This document shows, piece by piece, positions 20,957 through 27,778 of a stretch of DNA of 31,145 bases; positions within the stretch are counted from its first letter, which is position 1, and each line of letters begins with the position of its first letter. Source of the DNA: a virus. The notes below the pieces were generated by a model. It saw only the letters and a list, made by a program, of their open reading frames with translations, was not told the DNA's origin and searched no databases. A program made the translations under genes and the position numbers. The stretch is taken from positions 1 to 31,145 of the IMG/VR virus record IMGVR_UViG_3300042521_001826, one strand, 5' to 3'.

Positions 20957-21232
20957 ATGTTTTCATATATTGACACCATCCAGAATTTACCGGTTGCTCA
21001 GAAGCGCTCACTAGTCAAATCCATTAAGGAAATGATTAAGGAAGATATCGCCTCCAACCGTACCAGTAAGCAGCTAGCTAGCGCCGCTAAACGTGTAGAG
21101 CGTGAAGCCCGCAAGGCGGAACGCATCGCTAAACTAGAAGCAAAGCTCGAAGCACTCCGCAATCCTGTCGGTGTTAAAGCAGTTAAAGCTAATCGCAAAC
21201 CTGGTAAGGTTACCACTACCACTTTCGCTTAA
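20957..21232 (+). CDS. Small Lys/Ala-rich coiled-coil protein
   Basis: This 91-residue protein begins MFSYIDTIQNLPVAQKRSLV and continues as a long basic coiled coil (AKRVEREARKAERIAKLEAK). A start pattern of I-x(3)-LP-x-A-x-K-x-x-L also opens the next gene (21291), suggesting a duplicated domain. It has its own promoter. Function unknown. Confidence 0.6.
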   Translation: MFSYIDTIQNLPVAQKRSLVKSIKEMIKEDIASNRTSKQLASAAKRVEREARKAERIAKLEAKLEALRNPVGVKAVKANRKPGKVTTTTFA

Positions 21233-21237
21233 TAGTG

Positions 21238-21277
21238 AATTTATAATGATGCTTCGCTGAGGTGTCATTAGTAAATT
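21238..21277 (+). promoter_or_regulatory. Intergenic hairpin
   Basis: AATTTATAATGA (21238-21249) pairs with TCATTA-G-TAAATT (21265-21277), 12 pairs with one bulged G, around a 15-base loop. It separates two related small genes. No U-tract follows, so termination is doubtful; RNA processing or stability is possible. Confidence 0.45.
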
Positions 21278-21290
21278 TATTAGGAAAATT

Positions 21291-21500
21291 ATGTTAGATA
21301 ATATTAGAGAATTACCACTAGCAGATAAAAAAACACTATTAGCTATGCTTCAAGCAGATTTAGGGCTTACAGTTAATGTGGATATTACAGTAGATAAACC
21401 TACATGGTATCAAATAGAAACCCGCCGCTGTAATGAGATAGCTATAGTAAAGCGTAGTGGTGGACAGGTAATCTATACAGACTTACAGAGCTGTGAATAA
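21291..21500 (+). CDS. 69-residue protein sharing the LPxAxK start with its neighbour
   Basis: MLDNIRELPLADKKTLLAML shares its first part with the gene at 20957. The rest is beta-like with TWYQIETRRC and ends in a Cys. Preceded by TTAGGAAAATT as ribosome binding site. Function unknown. Confidence 0.6.
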   Translation: MLDNIRELPLADKKTLLAMLQADLGLTVNVDITVDKPTWYQIETRRCNEIAIVKRSGGQVIYTDLQSCE

Positions 21501-21793
21501 GCTCTATTATTCTCTGAATAGCTTAGATATGCTCTAGGATACTCAGGAAATGGTAGGAAACAGTAGGAGAATCGTGGAAACAGACTAAGAGCCGCAATGG
21601 TACTCTATGCAGCGACACAATCCACGATAATCCCACTTTTTCACACTTTATCCCACTTTCTATATTACTTTTGGTTATATAAGAGGTTTTGTGTGTTGTT
21701 TTGTAGCAACATATTGCGGATTTATATTGATTTACTCTACCATTTTCTGTATAATGGTGGTATTATTGAATTATTTGATTAGGAAATTATATT
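21501..21793 (+). other. Intergenic region before the Gp88-like gene
   Basis: About 290 bases with no assured gene. It holds two GGAAACAG copies (near 21554 and 21576), two ATCCCACTTT copies (near 21630 and 21648), TCGTGGA/TCCACGA as a 7-base inverted repeat, and the palindrome-promoter cassette near its right end. A 61-codon frame (21597-21782) runs across the promoter and is not credited. Confidence 0.5.
21693..21755 (+). promoter_or_regulatory. Promoter cassette: inverted-orientation palindrome plus promoter
   Basis: GTGTTG-TTTTGTAG-CAACAT (21693-21712) is the palindrome in reverse orientation. It lies 14 bases before TTGATT (21727-21732), a 17-base spacer and TATAAT (21750-21755). It drives the Gp88-like gene. 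Confidence 0.7.
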
Positions 21794-22570
21794 ATGAAAT
21801 TATTATCTACTGGCAATCCTAAGATTTTGAAAGGTTTGGCACAAGGTTACAATACCTACATTTTGCATCTTGCGCCTGCTTCATTATCTGGACATAATAC
21901 CTGTCCTAAGGCAACGGTTGGTTGTATTGCTTCTTGCCTTAATCTGGCAGGTCGTGGTGGTATGTTTAAGCGTGGTGAGTCCACTAATGTTATTCAGCAA
22001 GCTCGTATCCGTAAGACTAAGCAATTCTATGATAACCGTTCGGAATTCATGGTTGATTTAGTTAAAGATATTGAATTAGGTATCAAGCAGTCTAATCGGT
22101 TAGGTTTAGTACCGGTGTTTAGATTGAATGGCACCTCTGATTTATCATGGGAAAAGTATGAGGTTGTGCGTAATGGTGAAGTCTTTACTAACATCTTTGC
22201 AGCTTTCCCTGATATCCAATTCTATGACTATACCAAGGTGATTGGTCGTAAGGTTGCTGACATTGACAATTACCATTTGACCTTTTCTATGGCGGATGGC
22301 AATTATATGGATTGTAAGCGTGCGGTAGAAGAAGGATTGAATATTGCTGTGGTGTTTGGTATCAAGAAAGGTACTGCAATGCCTAAGAAATTCTTTAATC
22401 ACAATCTATCCGTATTCAATGGTGACGATAGCGACCTACGCTTTCTTGATCCTAAAGGTTGTGTGGTTGGTCTATATGCCAAAGGTAAGGCCAAGAAGGA
22501 TACGAGCGGTTTCGTGAAATATCCAGTTGGAAATTATTCGTTCACTATCAAATTAGATAAGGCGGCATAA
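21794..22570 (+). CDS. Gp88-family protein
   Basis: This 258-residue protein matches the phage Gp88 family, known from mycobacteriophages and T4-like phages: MKLLSTGNPKILKGLAQGYN, then HLAPASLSGHNTCPKATVGC and SCLNLAGRGGM. Conserved Cys (three in the 36-58 region) suggest a metal or Fe-S site, but no function is proven. TTAGGAAATTATATT precedes the ATG, under a cassette promoter. Confidence 0.85.
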   Translation: MKLLSTGNPKILKGLAQGYNTYILHLAPASLSGHNTCPKATVGCIASCLNLAGRGGMFKRGESTNVIQQARIRKTKQFYDNRSEFMVDLVKDIELGIKQSNRLGLVPVFRLNGTSDLSWEKYEVVRNGEVFTNIFAAFPDIQFYDYTKVIGRKVADIDNYHLTFSMADGNYMDCKRAVEEGLNIAVVFGIKKGTAMPKKFFNHNLSVFNGDDSDLRFLDPKGCVVGLYAKGKAKKDTSGFVKYPVGNYSFTIKLDKAA

Positions 22571-22571
22571 T

Positions 22572-22763
22572 ATGAAAACATTTAAAAATGTTAGATATGA
22601 GGTTAGTTGGTACGAACCTAAGTTTGGTTGTAATGATATTAAATCAATATCCAATTATAATAAAGCGTTATCATTGTATAATGAAAAGAAATTGGAAAGA
22701 AGGCGCCATGTATCATTGGAAAAAATTGTATCAGTATTAACTAAAGAATTTATTACACCGTAG
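22572..22763 (+). CDS. 63-residue basic unknown protein
   Basis: MKTFKNVRYEVSWYEPKFGC is followed by a basic helical end. It starts one base after the preceding stop. The MKTFK start is short of the capsid-targeting pattern, so no packaging is claimed. Function unknown. Confidence 0.55.
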   Translation: MKTFKNVRYEVSWYEPKFGCNDIKSISNYNKALSLYNEKKLERRRHVSLEKIVSVLTKEFITP

Positions 22764-22769
22764 TTTTAT

Positions 22770-22794
22770 AGTAACCATTCTATGAGTGGTTATT
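22770..22794 (+). promoter_or_regulatory. Intergenic hairpin
   Basis: AGTAACCATT (22770-22779) pairs with AGTGGTTATT (22785-22794), 10 pairs with two G-T, loop of 5. No U-tract follows directly. It lies between two small genes. Confidence 0.45.
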
Positions 22795-22820
22795 AGTAAG
22801 ATTATTAAAAAAGAGGTAGT

Positions 22821-22964
22821 ATGAGTTATATGAAAAGAACCTATGAAGAAATCATAGAGTTATACCAAGATGGTATGACCGAAAAGCAAATCGCTAAAAA
22901 GCTCGGTGTTGATATTAAATTGGTTAGAGCGGCCATTGAGTGTTATACCGATTATAAAGAGTGA
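22821..22964 (+). CDS. Small helix-turn-helix protein
   Basis: A 47-residue protein starting MSYMKRTYEEIIELYQDGMT, with an HTH pattern MTEKQIAKKLGVDIKLVRAA. It is a likely small DNA-binding regulator. AGAGG lies 5 bases before the ATG. Candidate binder of the recurring palindromes, which is only a guess. Confidence 0.6.
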   Translation: MSYMKRTYEEIIELYQDGMTEKQIAKKLGVDIKLVRAAIECYTDYKE

Positions 22965-22966
22965 TT

Positions 22967-23053
22967 ATGCTTGAAATGACTTATTTGGATAAACTGTTAT
23001 TAACTCGGTTTAGTATTGGTTTAGTATTATTATTAATTGGAGTATTATTATGA
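22967..23053 (+). CDS. 28-residue membrane peptide
   Basis: MLEMTYLDKLLLTRFSIGLV, then a Leu/Ile-rich membrane helix to the end. The stop overlaps the next ATG (TATGA). Small membrane peptide, function unknown. Confidence 0.45.
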   Translation: MLEMTYLDKLLLTRFSIGLVLLLIGVLL

Positions 23054-23229
23054 ATGTATATGTTGTGAAATCTGGTCAATTTATTGACCTTGTTGGATGG
23101 GAATGGTTAAATCTTCGTGCCTTTTCTGATTATGATAAAGCCGTAAATTTTAGTAAAACGGTAGAAGAGCAGATTATGAATTTTGAAATGGAATCTGTTG
23201 AAATTGAAGAATTAACATTGGAGGCGTAG
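23050..23229 (+). CDS. 59-residue unknown protein
   Basis: MNVYVVKSGQFIDLVGWEWL is followed by a helical acidic end. It overlaps the preceding stop, with GGAG 10 bases before its ATG inside the upstream peptide. A small alpha/beta protein as common in phage early regions. Function unknown. Confidence 0.55.
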   Translation: MNVYVVKSGQFIDLVGWEWLNLRAFSDYDKAVNFSKTVEEQIMNFEMESVEIEELTLEA

Positions 23230-23230
23230 T

Positions 23231-23518
23231 ATGTTCGGTGGTAAATTGTTAGTGAGCACTAGGAAGCAAATTGAAGGCACCCATCGCATGCATTCATACC
23301 AAGATACTTGGGAAGATTCGGTGGACATTTCATATGATGGTGAATTGACACCAGCGGTATGCAGAGCAATCTGTGAAGCATGGGAGAAATCTGGTCGTCT
23401 TGGCACCAATCAAAGTGGTTATGGTGCATTAAGATGGTCAAATGCCGATACCATACTTGGTGTGGATGTAGTAAGGCGCCAGTTGCGCTTAGGTTGTTCG
23501 GTTAATCTGTGTGATTAA
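23231..23518 (+). CDS. 95-residue unknown protein
   Basis: MFGGKLLVSTRKQIEGTHRM, then VDISYDGELTPAVCRAICEA and a Gly-rich NQSGYGALRW. GGAGG lies 7 bases before the ATG. Cys at about 50 and 54 plus two more near the end. No family recognised. Confidence 0.6.
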   Translation: MFGGKLLVSTRKQIEGTHRMHSYQDTWEDSVDISYDGELTPAVCRAICEAWEKSGRLGTNQSGYGALRWSNADTILGVDVVRRQLRLGCSVNLCD

Positions 23519-23523
23519 TCCAC

Positions 23524-23590
23524 AATAGTTGACCAATTTGGTCAGCTATTATAAAGGGTTCTTGACATTTTTGGTAGAATCCTTTATAAT
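23524..23590 (+). promoter_or_regulatory. Hairpin plus sigma70-like promoter
   Basis: AATAGTTGACC (23524-23534) pairs with GGTCAGCTATT (23540-23550), 11 pairs with one G-T and a 5-base loop. Eleven bases later comes TTGACA (23562-23567), a 17-base spacer and TATAAT (23585-23590). It has the same stem-loop-then-promoter arrangement as the other cassettes, with an unrelated stem sequence. Confidence 0.75.
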
Positions 23591-23600
23591 AGGGAGAATT

Positions 23601-23684
23601 ATGTTAGTAGCAATAAACATATGTATTTTGTTGTATATGGTAGCATCAAGTTTTTTAATTTATTATGTAATTAAGGAGTATTAA
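23601..23684 (+). CDS. 27-residue membrane peptide
   Basis: ATG at 23601 follows AGGGAG and encodes MLVAINICILLYMVASSFLI, one membrane helix, then YYVIKEY. It contains the AAGGAG that serves the next gene. Its ribosome binding site and promoter give fair support. Confidence 0.5.
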   Translation: MLVAINICILLYMVASSFLIYYVIKEY

Positions 23685-23687
23685 ACT

Positions 23688-24218
23688 ATGCCAAATTGGT
23701 GTAATAATAATATTGAGCTTTATCACGAAGATAAAGCAATGGTAGAACGGGCAGCCAAAGCATTTGCTGATGGCACATTTTTGAATGAATTTATTCCATT
23801 GCCTGTTGAATTGAAAGATACCACATCACCAAGTGAAACCAATGAAGCATTGGTGGAGAAATACGGTGCTTCTGACTGGTATTCGTGGTGTGTGAATAAT
23901 TGGGGTACCAAGTGGGATATCTCGCCATATGGTTCTGAAATCAATGAGAATGGCGTATTAGTTGGTGCTTTTGATAGTCCATGGGGTCCTCCAATTGAGG
24001 CATATGCAAAGTTGGAAGAATTAGGCTTTGATGTTAGGGCCTACTATCATGAACCTGGTATGGGTTTTGCTGGAATGTATGAAGGTTCGGATGAATGCTA
24101 CGATTATTCTGGCATGAATGCTGATGAAGCGGAAGAATATCTGCCTGAAGCCTTGAATGAAATGTATGGTATCACCGAATCAATGCGTGAATGGGAAGAG
24201 GAGAACGAAGATGAGTAG
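23688..24218 (+). CDS. Api92/YubB ferredoxin-like domain protein
   Basis: This 176-residue protein begins MPNWCNNNIELY, the typical start of the Api92/YubB family of mobile-element proteins with a ferredoxin-like fold, followed by an inserted acidic region and a WGTKWDISPYGSE-like core. No enzymatic role is known; such proteins occur on plasmids and phages. It has AAGGAG 10 bases upstream. Confidence 0.75.
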   Translation: MPNWCNNNIELYHEDKAMVERAAKAFADGTFLNEFIPLPVELKDTTSPSETNEALVEKYGASDWYSWCVNNWGTKWDISPYGSEINENGVLVGAFDSPWGPPIEAYAKLEELGFDVRAYYHEPGMGFAGMYEGSDECYDYSGMNADEAEEYLPEALNEMYGITESMREWEEENEDE

Positions 24219-24417
24219 ACGCCGTGAAATGATTGAAATGTTGGTTGATAATGATATTGATAGTATTATGGCTGATGCCAATCAAAATGATTTATCAGTA
24301 TTGGCAGAAATTTTGTATACTGGTTTTAAAGGCTACGAAAACTACACCGAAGAACAATTGGTGCAGGAAATGAATGAGCGTGAGCTTTGGAATGCTTGGT
24401 TTAAGGAGGCCGTGTGA
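24211..24417 (+). CDS. 68-residue acidic protein
   Basis: ATG at 24211 overlaps the previous gene with GAGGAG upstream. MSRRREMIEMLVDNDIDSIM is helical; the end is acidic. It provides AAGGAGG for the next gene. Function unknown. Confidence 0.6.
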   Translation: MSRRREMIEMLVDNDIDSIMADANQNDLSVLAEILYTGFKGYENYTEEQLVQEMNERELWNAWFKEAV

Positions 24418-24584
24418 ATAAATTTAAAGTAACGATTGCCTCGACAATCTATTATGAAGCAGAGGTTGAAGCAGAATCAATAAAGAATATTCACAATCAA
24501 TTTGACGGCGGTGATTTAGATTTTACCACATGGAAAGAAATTGATTTGGAATCTAGTGTTTTTAATATAGTGGAAATTGAATAA
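24414..24584 (+). CDS. 56-residue protein, GTG start
   Basis: GTG at 24414 lies 5 bases after the perfect AAGGAGG (24402-24408) and overlaps the preceding stop as GTGTGA. MNKFKVTIASTIYYEAEVEA has a beta-strand pattern. The strong ribosome binding site decides the start. Function unknown. Confidence 0.6.
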   Translation: MNKFKVTIASTIYYEAEVEAESIKNIHNQFDGGDLDFTTWKEIDLESSVFNIVEIE

Positions 24585-24588
24585 TATT

Positions 24589-24828
24589 ATGGGAATGTTA
24601 TATACAATACAACCTGATGATTTGGAACCAATTGAGTATACCCATTATGACTGTTGGGAAAACAATACAACATGGTATGATGTCGTCAGAGAGTGGGAAA
24701 AGACTTTAGGTGTTGGTTTATCTAAAGAATCAACAGCGGCCACAATGATGTCTTTGCTTAGCAATGGATATGATGTATATTGTGGTGATGAATTTATTGA
24801 AATATATGAAGGTAAACATAATGAATAG
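24589..24828 (+). CDS. 79-residue unknown protein
   Basis: ATG at 24589 opens MGMLYTIQPDDLEPIEYTHY, then REWEKTLGVGLSKESTAATM. The stop overlaps the next ATG. Soluble, acidic; no family recognised. Confidence 0.55.
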   Translation: MGMLYTIQPDDLEPIEYTHYDCWENNTTWYDVVREWEKTLGVGLSKESTAATMMSLLSNGYDVYCGDEFIEIYEGKHNE

Positions 24829-24976
24829 ATGGGAATTTACAATTAAAGAATTAAAGGCATTACAACAGAAAACGCCAGATACACCACTAATTGTTGAGGC
24901 GTATGTGGAGTGGGTTTTACTAAATGGTTATTCTATTAAAAAGAATAGGGCGCATAAGTGTCAAACAGTATCTTAA
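24821..24976 (+). CDS. 51-residue unknown protein
   Basis: The ATG at 24821 overlaps the previous stop; MNRWEFTIKELKALQQKTPD is helical and basic. It overlaps the next gene by 19 bases. Function unknown. Confidence 0.5.
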   Translation: MNRWEFTIKELKALQQKTPDTPLIVEAYVEWVLLNGYSIKKNRAHKCQTVS

Positions 24977-25167
24977 AATGGTCGGCAACAATTATTACCT
25001 TAATTGGTGCAGTATTGACAGCCGCCAATCTATATCCTTATAATATCTACGCATTCAATATAGGATGCGTATTATGGATAATATGGGGATATAGAATAAG
25101 AGAAAATTGTATTATTTTAGTGAATTCCGTATTATTGTCCATATATCTGGCCGGTGCGTTGTTTTGA
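24958..25167 (+). CDS. Small membrane protein, GTG start
   Basis: A 69-residue protein with up to three membrane segments (ILKWSATIITLIGAVLTAAN, IYAFNIGCVLWIIWGY, CIILVNSVLLSIYLAGALF). The GTG start has a weak AGGGCG upstream. The pattern resembles small PnuC-like or two-segment transporters but is too short to say so. Confidence 0.5.
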   Translation: MSNSILKWSATIITLIGAVLTAANLYPYNIYAFNIGCVLWIIWGYRIRENCIILVNSVLLSIYLAGALF

Positions 25168-25250
25168 TACAACACTTTGATAAAAATTGGCCAAGTATTG
25201 TTATCGGAGTATGCCATGTTGGTTGTGGTATAGTCCAATACCTGTATAAT
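25156..25250 (+). promoter_or_regulatory. Palindrome variant and promoter
   Basis: A variant palindrome GCGTTG-TTTTGATA-CAACAC (25156-25175; four strong pairs) lies 47 bases before a weak TTGTGG (25223-25228), a 16-base spacer ending CCTG, and TATAAT (25245-25250). The wider gap and weak -35 make this the least certain cassette. Confidence 0.5.
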
Positions 25251-25278
25251 GGTTTGTATTGATTGATTAGGAGATATT

Positions 25279-25563
25279 ATGTTGAAATTTGAAAATGTTG
25301 CAAAAGTTGGTGATATTATCCGTGCATATGATTTTAAGCCATGTGCAGGTCGTGATGATGCTTTTATTGAAGGTGTTGTAGAACAGGCCAATTGTAATGA
25401 ATCTGGTTTTAATTCTTACAAGGTCACGGTGACAGTTGATAAGTTTAAGAAATACGAAACTAAACCTAATCCTCGTAATCGTGTAGGAAAGATTGTATTT
25501 GTTCCACATCAAACGAGTTTTATGGAATTTGATTTTCGTGTAATTAATTTGAGTAGAGGTTAA
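25279..25563 (+). CDS. 94-residue unknown protein
   Basis: MLKFENVAKVGDIIRAYDFK, then GRDDAFIEGVVEQAN and a beta-rich remainder with FEMKVT-like strands: an OB or SH3-like small beta-barrel pattern. GGAG lies 5 bases upstream. It follows a promoter. The barrel idea is inference. Confidence 0.6.
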   Translation: MLKFENVAKVGDIIRAYDFKPCAGRDDAFIEGVVEQANCNESGFNSYKVTVTVDKFKKYETKPNPRNRVGKIVFVPHQTSFMEFDFRVINLSRG

Positions 25564-25564
25564 T

Positions 25565-25768
25565 ATGGATATTAGTAGAGCGTGTAATATTGTTCAAGAA
25601 ATGGCCAAACATCGTGGTACAGGTATTTTGGAAATTTTACAAGAATATGACAAGTATCAGGTGGATGGTAAATGTGACCATTTTTGGCCTGATGAAAATA
25701 CGGCGTGCCGTGTGTTTATGAATGATGCTCGTAAAATGTTTACACCAGTAGAAAAGGAAACTGTATGA
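25565..25768 (+). CDS. 67-residue unknown protein
   Basis: MDISRACNIVQEMAKHRGTG is helical with a KCDHFWPDENTACRVFMNDA centre. It starts 1 base after the preceding gene and overlaps the next. Function unknown. Confidence 0.55.
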   Translation: MDISRACNIVQEMAKHRGTGILEILQEYDKYQVDGKCDHFWPDENTACRVFMNDARKMFTPVEKETV

Positions 25769-26082
25769 AACTAAATTATCAACAGAAAGAAGATATTATG
25801 CAATCTATATTTGCTAATCATCTTTCACCAATTGGTTTTCGGTCAGTTTACAAAGCTGTGCCAATTGACAATTATGAACAAATCAAGCAATTTATTGATT
25901 TCACCAAGTATTTTGTAATGTTCCGTGGTCCACGACCAAGCTTTAATCAAAGTTCTACCCGTAAGCGTGATGCAAAAGCGTTTGATGTGTATGAGCGTGA
26001 TGCACGGACTGTCCGTGAGCTTCGTATTGAGCGTGAGGCATTTTTGCGTGGTGTTGAGTATAAAAAATCGCATACGGTGTAA
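25765..26082 (+). CDS. 105-residue basic unknown protein
   Basis: MKLNYQQKEDIMQSIFANHL, followed by a mixed region and a strongly basic RKRDAKAFDVYERDARTVRE helix. A nucleic-acid-binding role is possible from charge only. It overlaps the preceding stop (ATGA). Confidence 0.55.
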   Translation: MKLNYQQKEDIMQSIFANHLSPIGFRSVYKAVPIDNYEQIKQFIDFTKYFVMFRGPRPSFNQSSTRKRDAKAFDVYERDARTVRELRIEREAFLRGVEYKKSHTV

Positions 26083-26103
26083 CTAGTTTAATCCGATGTG
26101 CGT

Positions 26104-26130
26104 AGTAATGTGTAGGAAAATCACATTGCT
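26104..26130 (+). promoter_or_regulatory. Leader hairpin upstream of a tiny frame
   Basis: AGTAATGTG (26104-26112) pairs with CACATTGCT (26122-26130), nine pairs with one G-T, loop of 9. It sits in the 160-base gap between genes and precedes GGAGG at 26141, as part of a possible leader. Confidence 0.45.
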
Positions 26131-26152
26131 TGGTCTTACTGGAGGAATATCC

Positions 26153-26212
26153 GTGGCAGACTTTAAAAAGCCAAAACAGCGGCTGATAGTTTTTTGGTTT
26201 CAACTGAGATAA
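26153..26212 (+). CDS. Possible 19-residue leader peptide
   Basis: GTG at 26153 follows GGAGG by 7-8 bases and encodes MADFKKPKQRLIVFWFQLR. Downstream TTTGGTTT (26193-26200) can pair with AAACCAAA (26216-26223), followed closely by TTATTTTTT. The layout of peptide, hairpin and T-run before the gene at 26244 resembles an attenuator. It is very short and may be chance. Confidence 0.3.
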   Translation: MADFKKPKQRLIVFWFQLR

Positions 26213-26243
26213 TGTAAACCAAACCTTATTTTTTGGAGATTAT

Positions 26244-26435
26244 ATGAGTAGAGTGATTAACAGATTGATTAGTGAGTTGGTAGAAGATGGCATGGTTCAA
26301 ATGAAAAAGCTAAAAAAAGCTGAATTGATTGACCTTACCAAAGATTTGTTGACTGATAATTTGCGTGAATTGACTGACGATACAATTATCAAAATTTATG
26401 AAGAGCGTTATAATACTAATTTGAGTGGAGTTTAA
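26244..26435 (+). CDS. 63-residue basic/acidic helical protein
   Basis: MSRVINRLISELVEDGMVQM, then KKLKKAELIDLTKDLLTDNL, is a fully helical small protein. TGGAG lies 5-6 bases before the ATG. No family recognised. Confidence 0.6.
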   Translation: MSRVINRLISELVEDGMVQMKKLKKAELIDLTKDLLTDNLRELTDDTIIKIYEERYNTNLSGV

Positions 26436-26437
26436 TT

Positions 26438-26887
26438 ATGGGCACCAGAAGTTTAACATTTGTATATGAAGAATCCAAGAGTGGTGAGGCCGCAGAGCGT
26501 ATTGTCAATATGTACCGCCAATACGATGGTTATCCAACAGGCCATGGTGCTGAGTTGGCAGAGTTTCTATCGAGCGGTACAATGACCAATGGCTTACGCC
26601 TTGGTGCCAATGAGAAATTCTTCAATGGCATGGGTTGTTTGGCTGCACAGATGATTGCAAATTTCAAACAATCATCTGGTGGATTTTATATTCATCCTGT
26701 TGTTCAACAATCATGTGGACAGGATTACGAATATCATATTTTGAATGTTGATGGTGAATTCAAAATTGAAGTGTATTATTGTGGTTGCAATATGTTTGGT
26801 ATGAGTAGTGATTATGATAGTGAAGTTATTTTCTCTGGTTCACTGCCTGAATTTGTGGAGTTCTGTAAAGAAAAGGAAACAGCATGA
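26438..26887 (+). CDS. Conserved phage protein (MGTRSLT family)
   Basis: This 149-residue protein matches a widespread hypothetical phage family: MGTRSLTFVYEE, then YRQYDGYPTGHGAELAEFL, NGMGCLAAQMI and GGFYIHPV. The conserved GHGAELA region suggests an active site, but no reaction is known. It starts 2 bases after the preceding gene. Confidence 0.8.
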   Translation: MGTRSLTFVYEESKSGEAAERIVNMYRQYDGYPTGHGAELAEFLSSGTMTNGLRLGANEKFFNGMGCLAAQMIANFKQSSGGFYIHPVVQQSCGQDYEYHILNVDGEFKIEVYYCGCNMFGMSSDYDSEVIFSGSLPEFVEFCKEKETA

Positions 26888-27066
26888 GTTATGATTCAGA
26901 TTTTGAAAGTGTATACATGGTTGAATTTGAATCAGGTCGTACCATCCATGTGAGCTTTTATGAAGTTCAAGAAGTGAGAGAGTATTGTGCTGATGAGCAT
27001 CCAGATGAAACCATCAAAATAATTTATAAAGAAGTTTATGTTGGTGGCGAGGAAAACGAAGAATGA
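26884..27066 (+). CDS. 60-residue acidic protein
   Basis: MSYDSDFESVYMVEFESGRT begins a beta-strand-rich, very acidic protein, overlapping both neighbours by 4 bases. Like the next gene, it begins with a short hydrophobic-acidic strand (VYMVEFE / YYLVEFV); the two may be relatives. Function unknown. Confidence 0.55.
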   Translation: MSYDSDFESVYMVEFESGRTIHVSFYEVQEVREYCADEHPDETIKIIYKEVYVGGEENEE

Positions 27067-27236
27067 ATTATTACCTCGTAGAATTTGTGGATGATTCGGT
27101 TCATACTCAATATGAAGAAGTGACCGCCATTTCAGCACAAGAGGCGGTGTATAGTATTAAATTTGGTTGGCCTAACGCCAAGATTTGGAATGTTTGGATT
27201 GATTGTGGTGAAAACGACCAATGGAAAGATGAATAA
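27063..27236 (+). CDS. 57-residue acidic protein, relative of preceding gene
   Basis: MNYYLVEFVDDSVHTQYEEV is followed by a Trp-rich end (GWPNAKIWNVWIDCGE). The ATG overlaps the preceding TGA, and the stop overlaps the next ATG (TAATG). Function unknown. Confidence 0.55.
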   Translation: MNYYLVEFVDDSVHTQYEEVTAISAQEAVYSIKFGWPNAKIWNVWIDCGENDQWKDE

Positions 27237-27637
27237 TGGGTATATCAGCATACAAAGAAATTACCGAATGGAATGAACCAGATTTTGTGGTGCCTAGTCA
27301 TACCTATTTGTTTGATGGTAAGTCTAATATATTGGCCTATGCTCGTGAGAGTGATGGTGAGATTAAGATATTCACCAAACCAATCCCAATGGATACCCGT
27401 AGGCGTAAATTTGTCAAAGTGAACCATAAAGGTTTACAATCAATTGCAGTAACTTTACAATCAACCGAAAAAACTTTACAATCAGACTTTCCTAATTGGC
27501 AGGTGAAATCGGATAGTGGTAAAACCTATACCGTTGAGTTGATTGGTGGTAAATATCATTGTAATTGTATTGGTTATGGTTATCGTGGTAAATGTAAACA
27601 TTCGGAAAGTGTTGCTAAAAAACAACAGGCTGGTTGA
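27236..27637 (+). CDS. SWIM-type zinc-finger protein
   Basis: This 133-residue protein ends in a SWIM motif CxCxnCxH: Cys109, Cys111, Cys120 and His122 (HCNCIGYGYRGKCKH). SWIM fingers bind nucleic acids or proteins. The first two thirds are a mixed alpha/beta region, with a RRRKF basic patch near residue 57. The last 10 codons coincide with a palindrome copy (27609-27628) that begins the tRNA promoter cassette. Confidence 0.75.
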   Translation: MGISAYKEITEWNEPDFVVPSHTYLFDGKSNILAYARESDGEIKIFTKPIPMDTRRRKFVKVNHKGLQSIAVTLQSTEKTLQSDFPNWQVKSDSGKTYTVELIGGKYHCNCIGYGYRGKCKHSESVAKKQQAG

Positions 27638-27661
27638 CATCCTGTGTGGTACCTGTATAAT
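27609..27661 (+). promoter_or_regulatory. Promoter cassette overlapping a gene end, driving tRNA-Glu
   Basis: GTGTTGCTAAAAAACAACAG (27609-27628; 5-bp arms) lies inside the 3' end of the SWIM gene, where it encodes VAKKQQ. Then TTGACA (27634-27639), a 16-base spacer ending CCTG, and TATAAT (27656-27661). The start should be near 27668, 7 bases before the tRNA. Confidence 0.8.
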
Positions 27662-27674
27662 GGTAGTTTAAATT

Positions 27675-27749
27675 GCACGGTTCGTCTATCGGTTAGGACA
27701 TTGCCCTTTCACGGCAGGAAGACCAGTTCGATTCTGGTATCGTGTACCA
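27675..27749 (+). tRNA. tRNA-Glu (anticodon UUC)
   Basis: All parts can be folded: a 7-bp acceptor stem with G-T pairs, D arm, anticodon stem 27701-27705/27713-27717 around loop CTTTCAC with anticodon TTC (27708-27710), T arm ACCAG-TTCGATT-CTGGT (27722-27738), discriminator A and encoded CCA (27747-27749). It should read GAA/GAG. It has its own cassette promoter. Confidence 0.93.
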
Positions 27750-27778
27750 AAAGTATTAAAAGTATTAAATAGTAGATT

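Noticed and set aside
21597-21782. 61-codon + strand frame before the Gp88-like gene
   Set aside because: It runs through the cassette promoter at 21727-21755 and has no ribosome binding site; it may be a relic at most.
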